64,000 nucleotides of DNA from Pseudomonas sp. SID14000 (GTDB lineage: Bacteria; Pseudomonadota; Gammaproteobacteria; Pseudomonadales; Pseudomonadaceae): contig NZ_NFZQ01000016.1 in assembly GCF_002165135.1 (NCBI RefSeq), positions 1 through 64,000 of the forward strand, written 5' to 3'. A program made the position numbers and the translations under genes. The stretch's first letter is position 1. Each line of letters starts with the position of its first letter. A model generated the notes under the pieces. That model was not told the origin of the DNA, did not search any database, and was given only the letters and a program-made list of their open reading frames with translations. This document shows positions 8,769 through 19,286 of this stretch, piece after piece.

Positions 8769-8779
8769 TATATTGCTCA
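8762..8779. promoter_or_regulatory. candidate operator (copy 2), over the regulator start
   Basis: TGTGCACTATATTGCTCA fits TGnGCAnTATAnTGCnCA and overlaps the first codons of the XRE-cupin gene. Its core is identical to the site in front of rhtA. Its centre lies 29 bp from copy 3. The binding role is inferred. Confidence 0.65.
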
Positions 8780-8790
8780 CTGATCGATAT

Positions 8791-8808
8791 TGCGCAGTAT
8801 ACTGCCCA
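8791..8808. promoter_or_regulatory. candidate operator (copy 3), in front of the DMT exporter
   Basis: TGCGCAGTATACTGCCCA contains the perfect 12-bp palindrome GCAGTATACTGC and matches the outer TG...CA of the other two copies. It contains -10-like TATACT on both strands. It lies 43 bp before the exporter start and on the upstream side of the regulator gene. Confidence 0.7.
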
Positions 8809-8851
8809 TTTTGCGGCGATTGTGCGCCGCCCCCTCCGAGTGCGCAAGACC

Positions 8852-9802
8852 ATGACCCAGCCCAGCAGCAAGCCGACCTCTGCCATTACCTTTCGCCTGA
8901 GCAAGGCCGAACTGGTGCTGGTGTTCATCACCATGCTGTGGGGCGGCACCTTCCTGCTGGTGCATAACGTGATGAGCGTCAGCGGCCCGATGTTCTTCGT
9001 CGGCCTGCGCTTCGCTGCAGCCGCCCTGTTCGTTGGTGTGGTCTCGGCCCGGGCGCTGCCGGGGCTGACCTTGACCGAGCTGAAGGCCGGCATGCTGATC
9101 GGCGTGTCGATCATGCTCGGCTACGGCCTGCAGACCATGGGCCTGCAAACCATCAGCAGCAGCCAGTCGGCGTTCATCACAGCCCTGTACGTGCCGTTCG
9201 TACCACTGCTGCAATGGCTGGTACTGGGCCGACGCCCCGGCCTGATGGCCAGCGTCGGTATAGGCCTGGCGTTCACCGGCCTGATGCTGCTGGCCGGGCC
9301 GGAGGGCGGCAGCCTGCACTTCAGCGAGGGCGAGTTGGTGACCCTGGTCAGCGCGGTGGCCATCGCCGGCGAAATCATCCTGATCAGCCGCTACGCCGGC
9401 CAGGTCGATGTGCGTCGGGTCACCGTGGTGCAACTGGCGACCGCTTCGCTGCTGGCATTCCTGATGGTTGTTCCGACCCAGGAGCGCATACCCGACTTCT
9501 CCTGGCTGCTGCTGACCAGTGCCGTGGGCCTGGGCGCCATGAGCGCGGTGATCCAGGTGGCAATGAACTGGGCGCAGAAGTCGGTCTCGCCCACCCGCGC
9601 CACCCTCATCTATGCCGGCGAACCGGTGTGGGCCGGGATCGTCGGGCGCATCGCCGGTGAGCGCCTGCCGGGCGTGGCACTGCTCGGCGGCCTGCTGATC
9701 GTGATCGCAGTGGTGGTCAGCGAGCTCAAGGTGCGCCGGCCGCGCGAAGCGACCAAAGCACGAGAAGTGCAGGATGAAGGCGAACGCCAGGCCAGCCTGT
9801 GA
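8852..9802 (+). CDS. DMT superfamily (EamA) transporter
   Basis: A 316-residue inner-membrane protein with ten predicted helices in two EamA halves. The first half begins with the typical F-I-T-M-L-W-G-G-T-F segment and the second contains A-L-I-Y-A-G-E-P-V-W. The charged C-terminal tail (about residues 292-316) is cytoplasmic. EamA exporters typically move amino acids or other metabolites outward. The start at 8852 follows the operator region; the longer in-frame start at 8741 would place the operators inside the coding sequence. Divergent to the XRE-cupin regulator and presumably under its control. Confidence 0.88.
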   Translation: MTQPSSKPTSAITFRLSKAELVLVFITMLWGGTFLLVHNVMSVSGPMFFVGLRFAAAALFVGVVSARALPGLTLTELKAGMLIGVSIMLGYGLQTMGLQTISSSQSAFITALYVPFVPLLQWLVLGRRPGLMASVGIGLAFTGLMLLAGPEGGSLHFSEGELVTLVSAVAIAGEIILISRYAGQVDVRRVTVVQLATASLLAFLMVVPTQERIPDFSWLLLTSAVGLGAMSAVIQVAMNWAQKSVSPTRATLIYAGEPVWAGIVGRIAGERLPGVALLGGLLIVIAVVVSELKVRRPREATKAREVQDEGERQASL

Positions 9803-9847
9803 AGCCGCCAACTGCGGCTATGCTTTGTAAAAAACTGTTATAAAAAA

Positions 9848-9889
9848 ACAGCTTGTCACAGCTTGTTTGTAGGATTCTGCGACAGCTTG
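9848..9889. repeat. three short direct repeats in the mnh upstream region
   Basis: The octamer ACAGCTTG occurs at 9848-9855, 9858-9865 and 9882-9889, with start-to-start distances of 10 and 24 bp. This places the first two on one helix face about 100 bp before mnhA. It could be a regulator binding array, but no known consensus is recognised. Confidence 0.4.
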
Positions 9890-9952
9890 CGTGTTGGTGA
9901 TCACCCCCTCGACACGTATGATTCTTTGCAAACTTCTCCAGAATAGAACGCT

Positions 9953-12867
<2,915 letters not shown>

Positions 12868-12868
<1 letters not shown>

Positions 12869-13212
12869 TGGAAGAAGTGATTGCAGTCGCCATCGGCGTG
12901 CTGGCCGCCTCGGGGGTGTGGCTGATCCTGCGCCCGCGGACCTACCAGGTGATCATGGGCCTGTGCCTGCTGTCGTACGGGGTCAACCTGTTCATCTTCA
13001 GCATGGGCAGCCTGTTCATCGGCAAGGAACCGATCATCAAGGACGGCGTGCCCCAGGACCTGCTGCACTACACCGACCCGCTGCCGCAGGCCCTGGTGCT
13101 TACCGCCATCGTCATCAGCTTTGCCATGACCGCGCTGTTCCTGGTGGTGTTACTGGCATCGCGCGGCCTGACCGGTACCGACCACGTGGATGGCCGGGAG
13201 CGTGACGAATGA
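12868..13212 (+). CDS. mnhC: Mrp/Mnh antiporter subunit C
   Basis: A 114-residue membrane protein with three hydrophobic helices, homologous to NuoK. The GLCLLSYGVNLFIFS helix and the later DPLPQALVLTAIVISFA segment are characteristic of MnhC. Length is normal for the family. Translationally coupled: its ATG overlaps the mnhA stop and its end overlaps mnhD by 4 bp (ATGA). AGGAG lies just ahead of the start, inside the end of mnhA. Confidence 0.93.
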
Positions 13213-14888
13213 GTGGCATGAGCCAACTGATCATCGCGCCCATCCTGCTGCCGCTGGTGACAGCGGCATTGATGTTGCTGCTGGGCGAAAAACACCGGCA
13301 GATCAAGGCCCGGCTGAACCTGTTGTCGACCTTCGCCGGCCTGGCCATCGCGGTCAGCCTGCTACTGTGGGTGCGCACCCAGGGCCAGGCGGAATCGATC
13401 GGTGTCTACCTGCCGGGCAACTGGCCGGCGCCGTTCGGCATCGTGCTGGTGGTCGACCATCTGTCAGCCCTGCTGCTGACCCTCACCGGCATTATCGGCT
13501 TCAGCACCCTGCTGTTTGCCCGAGCCCGCTGGGACGGTGCCGGAGCAAGCTTCCACGCGCTGTTCCAGATCCAGCTGATGGGCCTGTACGGCGCCTTCCT
13601 CACCGCCGACCTGTTCAACCTGTTCGTGTTCTTCGAAGTGCTGCTGGCCGCCTCCTACGGCTTGCTGCTGCATGGATCGGGCCGCGCCCGGGTGCGTGCC
13701 GGCCTGCACTACATTGCCGTCAACCTGTTCGCCTCGTCACTGTTCCTGATCGGCGCAGCGATGCTGTATGGCGTGACCGGCACCCTGAACATGGCCGACC
13801 TGGCCCTGAAGATTCCGCTGGTACCGGAGGTCGACCGTGGCCTGTTGCACGCTGGCGCGGCGATCCTGGCCATGGCCTTCCTGGTCAAGGCCGGCATCTG
13901 GCCGCTGAACTTCTGGCTGGTGCCGGCCTATGCCTCGGCCAGCGCACCGGTGGCGGCGCTGTTTGCCATCATGACCAAGGTCGGCCTTTATGCCGTGCTG
14001 CGCCTGTGGACCCTGCTGTTCTCCGGGCAGGCCGGGGCCTCGGCGCACTTCGGTGGTGAATGGCTGGTGTACGGCGGCCTGGTCACCCTGGCGGTGGCGG
14101 CGGTGTCGATCCTGGCCGCGCAGCGCCTGGAGCGCATGGCCGCCCTCAGCATCCTGGTCTCGGCCGGCACCCTGCTCGGTGCCGTCGGCTTTGCTCAATC
14201 GGCGCTGACCGGTGCGGCGTTGTTCTACCTGGTCAACTCGACACTGGCGCTGTGCGCACTGTTCCTGCTCGCCGAGTTGGTCGAGCGTTCGCGCTCGGCC
14301 AACGAAGCGCCACTGGACGACGAAGAAGACGCCATGCCGCCACCGCTGGAATCACTGCACCCGCCCAAGGGCATCAACCTCGACGATGAGCAAAAGGTGG
14401 TGATCGGCCAGATCATCCCCTGGACCATGGCCTTCCTCGGCCTCAGCTTCATCGCCTGCGCCCTGCTGATCATCGGCATGCCGCCGCTGTCTGGCTTTGT
14501 CGGCAAGCTCAACCTGATCAGCGCGCTGTTCAACCCACAGGGGCTGGGCGCGCCACCCGAGCAACCACTGGGCACTGCGGGCTGGGGCCTGGTGACGTTG
14601 CTGGTCCTCTCTGGCATGGCTTCGCTGATCGCGTTCGGCCGCGTCGGCATCCAGCGTTTCTGGAAGCCAGAGGAGCGCCCGTCGCCGGTGCTGCGCCGTT
14701 ATGAATGCCTGCCCATCGTCATCCTGCTCGCGCTTTGCATCATTCTCAGCTTCAAGGCTGAACCGCTGCTGCGCTACACCCAGGACACCGCCGCCAGCCT
14801 GCAGGCCCCCGACGCCTATATCGAAGCGGTGATGGCCGCCCGGCCGGTTCCTGGCCCCACCTCGCCCGACGTACAGGTGCAGCCATGA
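13209..14888 (+). CDS. mnhD: Mrp/Mnh antiporter subunit D
   Basis: A 559-residue NuoN/NuoM-like antiporter subunit with about 14 helices. The conserved E lies in LFVFFEVLLAASYGLLLHG and the conserved K in FLVKAGIWPLNFWLVPAYA. An acidic loop at about residues 350-395, with a DDEED run, is longer than in many homologues and is cytoplasmic or periplasmic rather than membrane. It sits between mnhC and mnhE with 4-bp overlaps on both sides. Together with subunit A it forms the proton and cation channels of the complex. Confidence 0.93.
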   Translation: MSGMSQLIIAPILLPLVTAALMLLLGEKHRQIKARLNLLSTFAGLAIAVSLLLWVRTQGQAESIGVYLPGNWPAPFGIVLVVDHLSALLLTLTGIIGFSTLLFARARWDGAGASFHALFQIQLMGLYGAFLTADLFNLFVFFEVLLAASYGLLLHGSGRARVRAGLHYIAVNLFASSLFLIGAAMLYGVTGTLNMADLALKIPLVPEVDRGLLHAGAAILAMAFLVKAGIWPLNFWLVPAYASASAPVAALFAIMTKVGLYAVLRLWTLLFSGQAGASAHFGGEWLVYGGLVTLAVAAVSILAAQRLERMAALSILVSAGTLLGAVGFAQSALTGAALFYLVNSTLALCALFLLAELVERSRSANEAPLDDEEDAMPPPLESLHPPKGINLDDEQKVVIGQIIPWTMAFLGLSFIACALLIIGMPPLSGFVGKLNLISALFNPQGLGAPPEQPLGTAGWGLVTLLVLSGMASLIAFGRVGIQRFWKPEERPSPVLRRYECLPIVILLALCIILSFKAEPLLRYTQDTAASLQAPDAYIEAVMAARPVPGPTSPDVQVQP

Positions 14889-15373
14889 ATCGATTGTTCC
14901 CCGCACCGCTGTTATCGGTTTCACTGTTCGCACTGTGGCTGTTGCTGAACCTCTCGGTCAGCCCCGGCAATCTGTTACTGGCTGCCGCGCTCGGCGTGCT
15001 GGCACCGTTGCTGATGGCACCGCTGCGCCCACAGCATGCCCATGTGCGGCGGCCGCTAGCCATTGCCCGGCTGATTGGCCGGGTCGGCATCGATGTGATC
15101 ATGTCCAACCTGCTGGTTGCCCGGGGCGTGCTGCGTGCCGGCAAGCAGCCGCCACGCTCGGCGTTCGTGCACATCCCACTGGCCCTGCGTGACCCGCATG
15201 GCCTGGCGGCATTGTCGATGATTACCACGGTGGTGCCCGGCACGGTCTGGTCCGAACTGGCGCTGGACCGCAGCGTATTGCTGCTGCATGTGTTCGACCT
15301 GGACGATGAGGCGGTGTTCATCCAGCACTTCAAGGACACCTACGAACGCCCGCTGATGGAGATTTTCCAATGA
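14885..15373 (+). CDS. mnhE: Mrp/Mnh antiporter subunit E
   Basis: A 162-residue protein: two N-terminal membrane helices followed by a soluble cytoplasmic domain with the typical ITTVVPGTVWSELALD segment (about residues 115-130) of MnhE. Needed for assembly and activity of the hetero-oligomeric antiporter. It overlaps mnhD and mnhF by 4 bp each. Confidence 0.93.
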   Translation: MNRLFPAPLLSVSLFALWLLLNLSVSPGNLLLAAALGVLAPLLMAPLRPQHAHVRRPLAIARLIGRVGIDVIMSNLLVARGVLRAGKQPPRSAFVHIPLALRDPHGLAALSMITTVVPGTVWSELALDRSVLLLHVFDLDDEAVFIQHFKDTYERPLMEIFQ

Positions 15374-15648
15374 CAGGCCTGCTCGCCAATGCTGTCCTCG
15401 CCAGCCTGTTCATCTTCGCCCTGGCCATGGCCCTGGCGCTGATCCGGCTGTTCCGCGGTCCGTCCGCGCAGGACCGGGTCCTGGCGCTGGACTACCTGTA
15501 CATCCTGGCCATGCTGACCATGCTGGTGCTGGGAATCCGTTATGCCAGTGACACCTACTTCGAAGGTGCCCTGCTGATTGCGCTGTTCGGTTTCGTTGGC
15601 TCGTTTGCATTGGCCAAGTTCCTGCTGCGCGGTGAGGTGATCGAATGA
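15370..15648 (+). CDS. mnhF: Mrp/Mnh antiporter subunit F
   Basis: A 92-residue protein with three membrane helices. The RLFRGPSAQDRVLALD loop after the first helix is the hallmark of MnhF. It forms part of the small-subunit cluster of the complex. ATGA overlaps on both sides show translational coupling with mnhE and mnhG. Confidence 0.93.
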   Translation: MTGLLANAVLASLFIFALAMALALIRLFRGPSAQDRVLALDYLYILAMLTMLVLGIRYASDTYFEGALLIALFGFVGSFALAKFLLRGEVIE

Positions 15649-16010
15649 CTGAAACCCTCGAACTCCCCTTCTGGCTGGAGCTGGTCACCGCCGCGCTGCT
15701 GCTGACCGGCAGCCTGTTCGCCCTGATCGGTTCCGTGGGCCTGTTGCGCCTGAAGGATTACTTCCAGCGCATGCACCCGCCGGCACTGGCCTCGACCATT
15801 GGTGCCTGGTGCGTGGCAATGGCCTCGATCATCTACTTTTCCTGGCTCAAGGAAGCGCCGGTGCTGCACGCCTGGCTGATTCCGATCCTGCTGTCGATCA
15901 CCGTACCGGTGACCACGCTGTTGCTGGCCCGGGCGGCGCTGTTCCGCAAGCGCATGGCGAAAGAACCGGTACCTGAAGAAGTCAGCAGCGGCCGCGATCG
16001 CGGCAACTGA
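15645..16010 (+). CDS. mnhG: Mrp/Mnh antiporter subunit G
   Basis: A 121-residue protein with three membrane helices and the MnhG motif GLLRLKDYFQRMHPPALAST at about residues 28-47. The C-terminal 25 residues are charged and cytoplasmic. Last gene of the operon; only 12 bp separate its stop from the convergent gene at 16023, and no obvious T-tailed terminator is seen between them. Confidence 0.93.
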   Translation: MTETLELPFWLELVTAALLLTGSLFALIGSVGLLRLKDYFQRMHPPALASTIGAWCVAMASIIYFSWLKEAPVLHAWLIPILLSITVPVTTLLLARAALFRKRMAKEPVPEEVSSGRDRGN

Positions 16011-16022
16011 ACGGTCGCCACC

Positions 16023-16235
16023 TCACTCATGGGCGAGGCGCTGCAACTCGCGCCGGACCATGGCCGCATAAGGCGGCGGGCCCAGGCGGTACAATTCGCC
16101 TGCCACCCAGTTCAACCAGGCGCCTTGCAGTTCCTCGCGCCTGGCCAGCAAACGCTCGGCCTCGGCCACGGCATCCGCCTGGTGCTGCCGATGGAACTCG
16201 GCACGCGTAGCAGGCGCGTCGTCACTGTGGGTCAT
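16023..16235 (-). CDS. small conserved hypothetical protein, WV/EL/PPxYA type
   Basis: A 70-residue, charged, helical protein with no signal peptide. Its C-terminal 40 residues (W-x-x-W-V-x-x-E-L, then PPPYAAMVRRELQRL) align with the C-terminal half of the 87-residue protein at 49692-49955. Function unknown. Its start codon overlaps the stop of the gene at 16232 in an ATGA junction, so the two are cotranscribed and translationally coupled. Confidence 0.75.
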   Translation of the reverse strand: MTHSDDAPATRAEFHRQHQADAVAEAERLLARREELQGAWLNWVAGELYRLGPPPYAAMVRRELQRLAHE

Positions 16236-16702
16236 TCACTGGCCTTGAAGGTGGTCAGCTCACCTTTGCGCCATTTGGCAACCTTGCCGGTCACCGCCTT
16301 GAGCAACTTGCCCAGGCCTTCCTGCACTTGCTGCTGCGCGGCGAACACCAGCATCACACCGTGGCCCTCACGGAACACGATGCCCTCGCCTTCTGGCACA
16401 GAGACGAAAGCATAGTCGCCCACGCCATACACGTTCAGCTTGATTTCGCGAAAGCGCATTTCCAGTTTGCCGCCTTCGCGGCTGGGCAGTACTGCGGCGC
16501 GGAAGTGGTCGCCAACCTTCAATTCCAAACGCTGCTTGTCATCGACCACCAATGCGCTTTCGGTGTCGATTTCGGCCATGTACAGGCCTTCTGGATTCTG
16601 TTCGGTGACATAGACAAAACGGCCCTGAAACAGCTGGGCCAATTTACCGCGCAGGTCGCCCAAGGCGAACAACGCATGGGTATCAAGAGTGCTGACTGCC
16701 AA
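16232..16702 (-). CDS. conserved hypothetical protein
   Basis: A 156-residue soluble protein with no signal peptide; mostly beta-rich up to residue 110, ending in a basic helix. I do not recognise a family. The start is set at TTG 16702 because GAGG lies nine bases upstream on the minus strand; the in-frame extension to 16762 reads as non-coding. It leads the two-gene unit with 16023. Convergent with the mnh operon. Confidence 0.7.
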   Translation of the reverse strand: MAVSTLDTHALFALGDLRGKLAQLFQGRFVYVTEQNPEGLYMAEIDTESALVVDDKQRLELKVGDHFRAAVLPSREGGKLEMRFREIKLNVYGVGDYAFVSVPEGEGIVFREGHGVMLVFAAQQQVQEGLGKLLKAVTGKVAKWRKGELTTFKASE

Positions 16703-17110
16703 TGAAGTAATCCTCAACCGGTTACAACCCGCCCTCACCCAAGTTCGGTGAGGCACGGCCATTTCTTGTCGATAGGCGAAAAGAGTAATAAAGCGATATG
16801 CGAAATGTCTGCGCCCGCTGGCGATGCAGCGTGCGGGATTATTTACTCTGGCTTGCCAGATCTGGCCTCAATACAGGCTTTCGGCATATTCCCGATTAGG
16901 GAAGCGTAAGATCTGACAGCGAAACCGCCAGAAAATATGCGGCAGGCAATGCCAGAGCGCATGTGGAAATGGGCCCTGCAATGCATCAGCGCATTACTGG
17001 AGGAAGAATATGCACGAAAACACTGAAATCCGTCGAGAGGCAAAGTGCATTTCTTACCGGGGAACGGCCTGAACAGCACCCCGTTCGCTCACCCAGAGCA
17101 TTCAATGCGT
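16703..17110. other. intergenic gap between two minus-strand genes
   Basis: About 400 bp, visibly richer in A/T than its surroundings around 16780-16960. It must hold the promoter of the gene at 16232. The only coding-like signal is a 20-codon reading frame at 17010-17072 with a strong ribosome site. No repeat or RNA structure was recognised. Confidence 0.6.
17010..17072 (+). CDS. possible 20-residue micro-ORF
   Basis: GGAGGAAGAAT immediately precedes an ATG, giving a near-ideal ribosome site, but the frame stops after 20 codons (starting MHENTEIRREAK). It could be a small peptide, a leader, or the 5' end of a gene whose remainder has been lost. Length alone gives no support; only the ribosome site does. 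Confidence 0.3.
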   Translation: MHENTEIRREAKCISYRGTA

Positions 17111-17305
17111 TCAGGCGGCCAGGCCCTTCTTCAACTGTTGCTGCCAGGCCGCCTGGCACTCCAGCGCCTCTTCACGCGTGGCGAATGCGGTACCACGGCG
17201 TTCGCCATTGACCAGCACCACCCAGCAGATGCGTTTACCTAGCGCCCGCAGTGTGGCCGGCACGCCCGAACCGATCATCACGGCTACATCGACCCGGCTA
17301 TTCAT
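17111..17305 (-). CDS. small hypothetical protein
   Basis: A 64-residue protein, strand-rich in the middle (RICWVVLVNGERRGTAFATREEALE) and ending in a basic helix, possibly a small beta-beta-alpha fold. No family recognised. Two consecutive ATG codons follow GGAGG; the second (17305) is spaced better. It stands alone in a region of small genes. Confidence 0.7.
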   Translation of the reverse strand: MNSRVDVAVMIGSGVPATLRALGKRICWVVLVNGERRGTAFATREEALECQAAWQQQLKKGLAA

Positions 17306-17436
17306 CATTCCCTCCGGAATTTAATTAGCACCCTAACGATAAAGCCATGATACGCCTGCTCAAGGCGCGGAAACAGCGCCTCCCGGTACAGCAGTGTTAC
17401 GTGCGGGGCAACAAAGCCACCGCCGACAAGAAACGC

Positions 17437-17466
17437 AAAAAGCCCCAGGGATCGCTCCGTGGGGCT
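17437..17466 (-). terminator. terminator of the dksA2-like gene
   Basis: On the minus strand a 7-bp stem (agcccca / tggggct) around a 12-base loop is followed by TTTTT (17437-17441). It lies 19 bp after the stop of the gene at 17485. Confidence 0.8.
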
Positions 17467-17484
17467 TGGCACACCGTGCAGGTG

Positions 17485-17889
17485 TCACACCTGGCGCTGG
17501 TGGCGGTCCAGCTGCTCGTGGCGCTCCTGGGCTTCGATGCAGTATTTGGTGGTCGGGCTGATCAGCAAGCGCTTCAGGCCGATCGGCTCACCGCTGTCAT
17601 CGCACCAGCCGAAGCTTTCGTCGGCAATACGGTCCAGGGCCATTTCCAGCTGCGGCAGAAGGCGCTGGTCGCGGTCGATGGCATTCACCAGCCAGCTACG
17701 CTCTTCTTCGACCGAAGCCACGTCGGCAGGGTCCGACGGGGTGTCCAGGCCTTCGATGGTGGCACGGCTCAGCTCGATGCGTTCATGGGTTTCGACTTTC
17801 ATCGCCTGCAGCAGGCCAGCGAAGAAAGCCAGCTGGTCAGCGTTCATGTAGTCATCGGCCGACATGGCCAGCAACTGTTCCTTGGTCAT
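17485..17889 (-). CDS. dksA2: DksA2-type RNA polymerase-binding regulator
   Basis: A 134-residue DksA/TraR family protein: N-terminal coiled-coil hairpin (about residues 20-90) with acidic tip residues, then the finger region. Canonical DksA has four zinc-binding cysteines in a CxxC-x17-CxxC pattern; here only Cys96 and Cys117 remain, with Ser99 and Ala120 at the other two positions. That matches the zinc-independent paralogue DksA2 of P. aeruginosa, which acts with ppGpp on rRNA and amino-acid promoters, in place of DksA when zinc is scarce. The start at 17889 has the sequence MTKEQLL typical of the family. A zinc-uptake-regulator site might be expected upstream, but I could not identify one. 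Confidence 0.88.
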   Translation of the reverse strand: MTKEQLLAMSADDYMNADQLAFFAGLLQAMKVETHERIELSRATIEGLDTPSDPADVASVEEERSWLVNAIDRDQRLLPQLEMALDRIADESFGWCDDSGEPIGLKRLLISPTTKYCIEAQERHEQLDRHQRQV

Positions 17890-18145
17890 CGATTTCTCTA
17901 TGAAAAAATGTGCATTTGGGCGATTCATGTGCCGCCGACGCCTTGGCATCGGCAGCGGAATTCTTCAAGCGCCAACCGGCACTCTTTTACAGGGGGCGGC
18001 AGTCTAAGGCGCTGCGTCGCGTGGAGCAACTGCAAATGGGTGCGAATTTGCTTCCATTGCTCGGAATCCGCTGGTCGGTGCATGGATGAGTGGCCCTGGG
18101 AGAGGGGCCTATGGGGCATGGAGGGATTGAACAGGAGTCACCCAT

Positions 18146-18238
18146 TGCTCGCCACAACATGTTCAGCGCCTGTGAGATCGAGCGCCGCCCGCGCGGCGCT
18201 TCGCGGGACAAGCCCGCTCCCACATTTGTTGCAACGTG
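18146..18238 (+). repeat. long REP-type repeat, copy B
   Basis: Nearly identical over 93 bp to 297-389, 17.8 kb away, including the sequence outside the hairpin core (gctcgccacaaca). The inverted partner is at 18363-18435. Confidence 0.8.
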
Positions 18239-18362
18239 CCGAACCTGACAGGCCATGGTTGTCAGCCTTGGTGGCATGGTTGTAGTTCTGGTTGGCACTA
18301 CTGCCGCTCCACTTGTCTCAAGCCTTGCACCAAGGCTGGCAACGCCTCTCCCACAGGCATGG

Positions 18363-18435
18363 CCACGTTGCAACAAATGTGGGAGCGGGCTTGCCCCGCG
18401 AAGCGCCGCGCGGGCGGCGCTCGACCTCACAGGCA
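18363..18435 (-). repeat. long REP-type repeat, inverted partner of copy B
   Basis: Reverse complement of about 70 bp of 18146-18238, with ttgcc for ttgtc in the middle. The pair flanks about 125 bp, the same geometry as the pair at 297-580. Confidence 0.8.
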
Positions 18436-18499
18436 CCAAGCCTCTCAAGGCATGCACCCAAAGGCCCAGTCCAAATCTCCAGCCAGTCCCCAACCAGAA

Positions 18500-19273
18500 T
18501 CAACGATCCTTGAACTGCGCCTCGCGCTTGGCAATGAACGCAGCCATCCCCTCTTTCTGGTCTTCGGTAGCAAACGCCGCATGGAACACCCGCCGCTCGA
18601 AGCGCACACCCTCGCTAAGGGTGACTTCAAACGCACGGTTGACGCTCTCCTTGACCATCATGCTCACCGGAATCGATTTGCTGGCAATGGTCGCGGCCAC
18701 CTTCAGCGCCTCTTCCACCAGCTCCGCCTGCGGTACGATACGCGCCACCAGGCCAGCACGCTCAGCCTCCTCGGCTCCCATCAGGCGACCAGTCAGGCAC
18801 AGTTCCATGGCCTTGGCCTTGCCCACCGCGCGGGTCAGGCGCTGGGTGCCGCCCATGCCCGGCAACACACCAAGGTTGATTTCCGGCTGGCCGAACTTGG
18901 CGTTGTCCGCCGCCAGGATGAAGTCACACATCATCGCCAGCTCGCAGCCACCGCCAAGGGCAAAACCGGACACTGCAGCAATGATCGGCTTGCGCCGGTT
19001 GGCAATGCGGTCGGCATCGCTGAACAGGTCGTCAACGTAGATTTGTGGGTATTGCAGCTCAGCCATTTCCTTGATGTCGGCGCCAGCGGCAAAGGCCTTG
19101 GCGGAACCTGTCAGCACCACGCAGCCGATATTCGGGTCACGCTCGAGCTGGTCCAGGGCCTGGTTGATCTCGCCGACGATCTGCGCGTTCAGCGCGTTCA
19201 GCGCCTGCGGGCGGTTGAGGGTGATCAGGCCAACCTTGCCGTGAATGTCCAACAGGATGGTTTCGAATGCCAT
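18500..19273 (-). CDS. fadB1x: enoyl-CoA hydratase
   Basis: A 257-residue crotonase-fold enzyme that hydrates 2-enoyl-CoA. The CoA oxyanion segment FAAGADIKEM (about residue 65) and both catalytic glutamates are visible: one in GGGCELAM, the other in PEINLGVLPG. The start at 19273 follows AAGGAG at good spacing. Last gene of the five-gene fad operon, 13 bp after the acyl-CoA dehydrogenase. The symbol follows P. putida usage for this cluster as I remember it. Substrate length cannot be told; the cluster is associated with short or medium chain acids and alcohols. Confidence 0.9.
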   Translation of the reverse strand: MAFETILLDIHGKVGLITLNRPQALNALNAQIVGEINQALDQLERDPNIGCVVLTGSAKAFAAGADIKEMAELQYPQIYVDDLFSDADRIANRRKPIIAAVSGFALGGGCELAMMCDFILAADNAKFGQPEINLGVLPGMGGTQRLTRAVGKAKAMELCLTGRLMGAEEAERAGLVARIVPQAELVEEALKVAATIASKSIPVSMMVKESVNRAFEVTLSEGVRFERRVFHAAFATEDQKEGMAAFIAKREAQFKDR

Positions 19274-19286
19274 GCAGTCTGCTCCT

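Larger units (their letters stand above)
17890..18499. other. 610-bp gap with REP-type inverted repeats
   Basis: Contains the dksA2 promoter side (17890-18145) and the long REP-type pair at 18146-18435. Reading frames across it are repeat-derived. Nothing else was recognised. Confidence 0.7.

Noticed and set aside
9834..9855. Possible terminator (ctgtt...aacag with A-runs) between the DMT exporter and mnhA
   Set aside because: The stem is only 5 bp and AT-rich and the T-run would serve the minus strand, where no gene ends.
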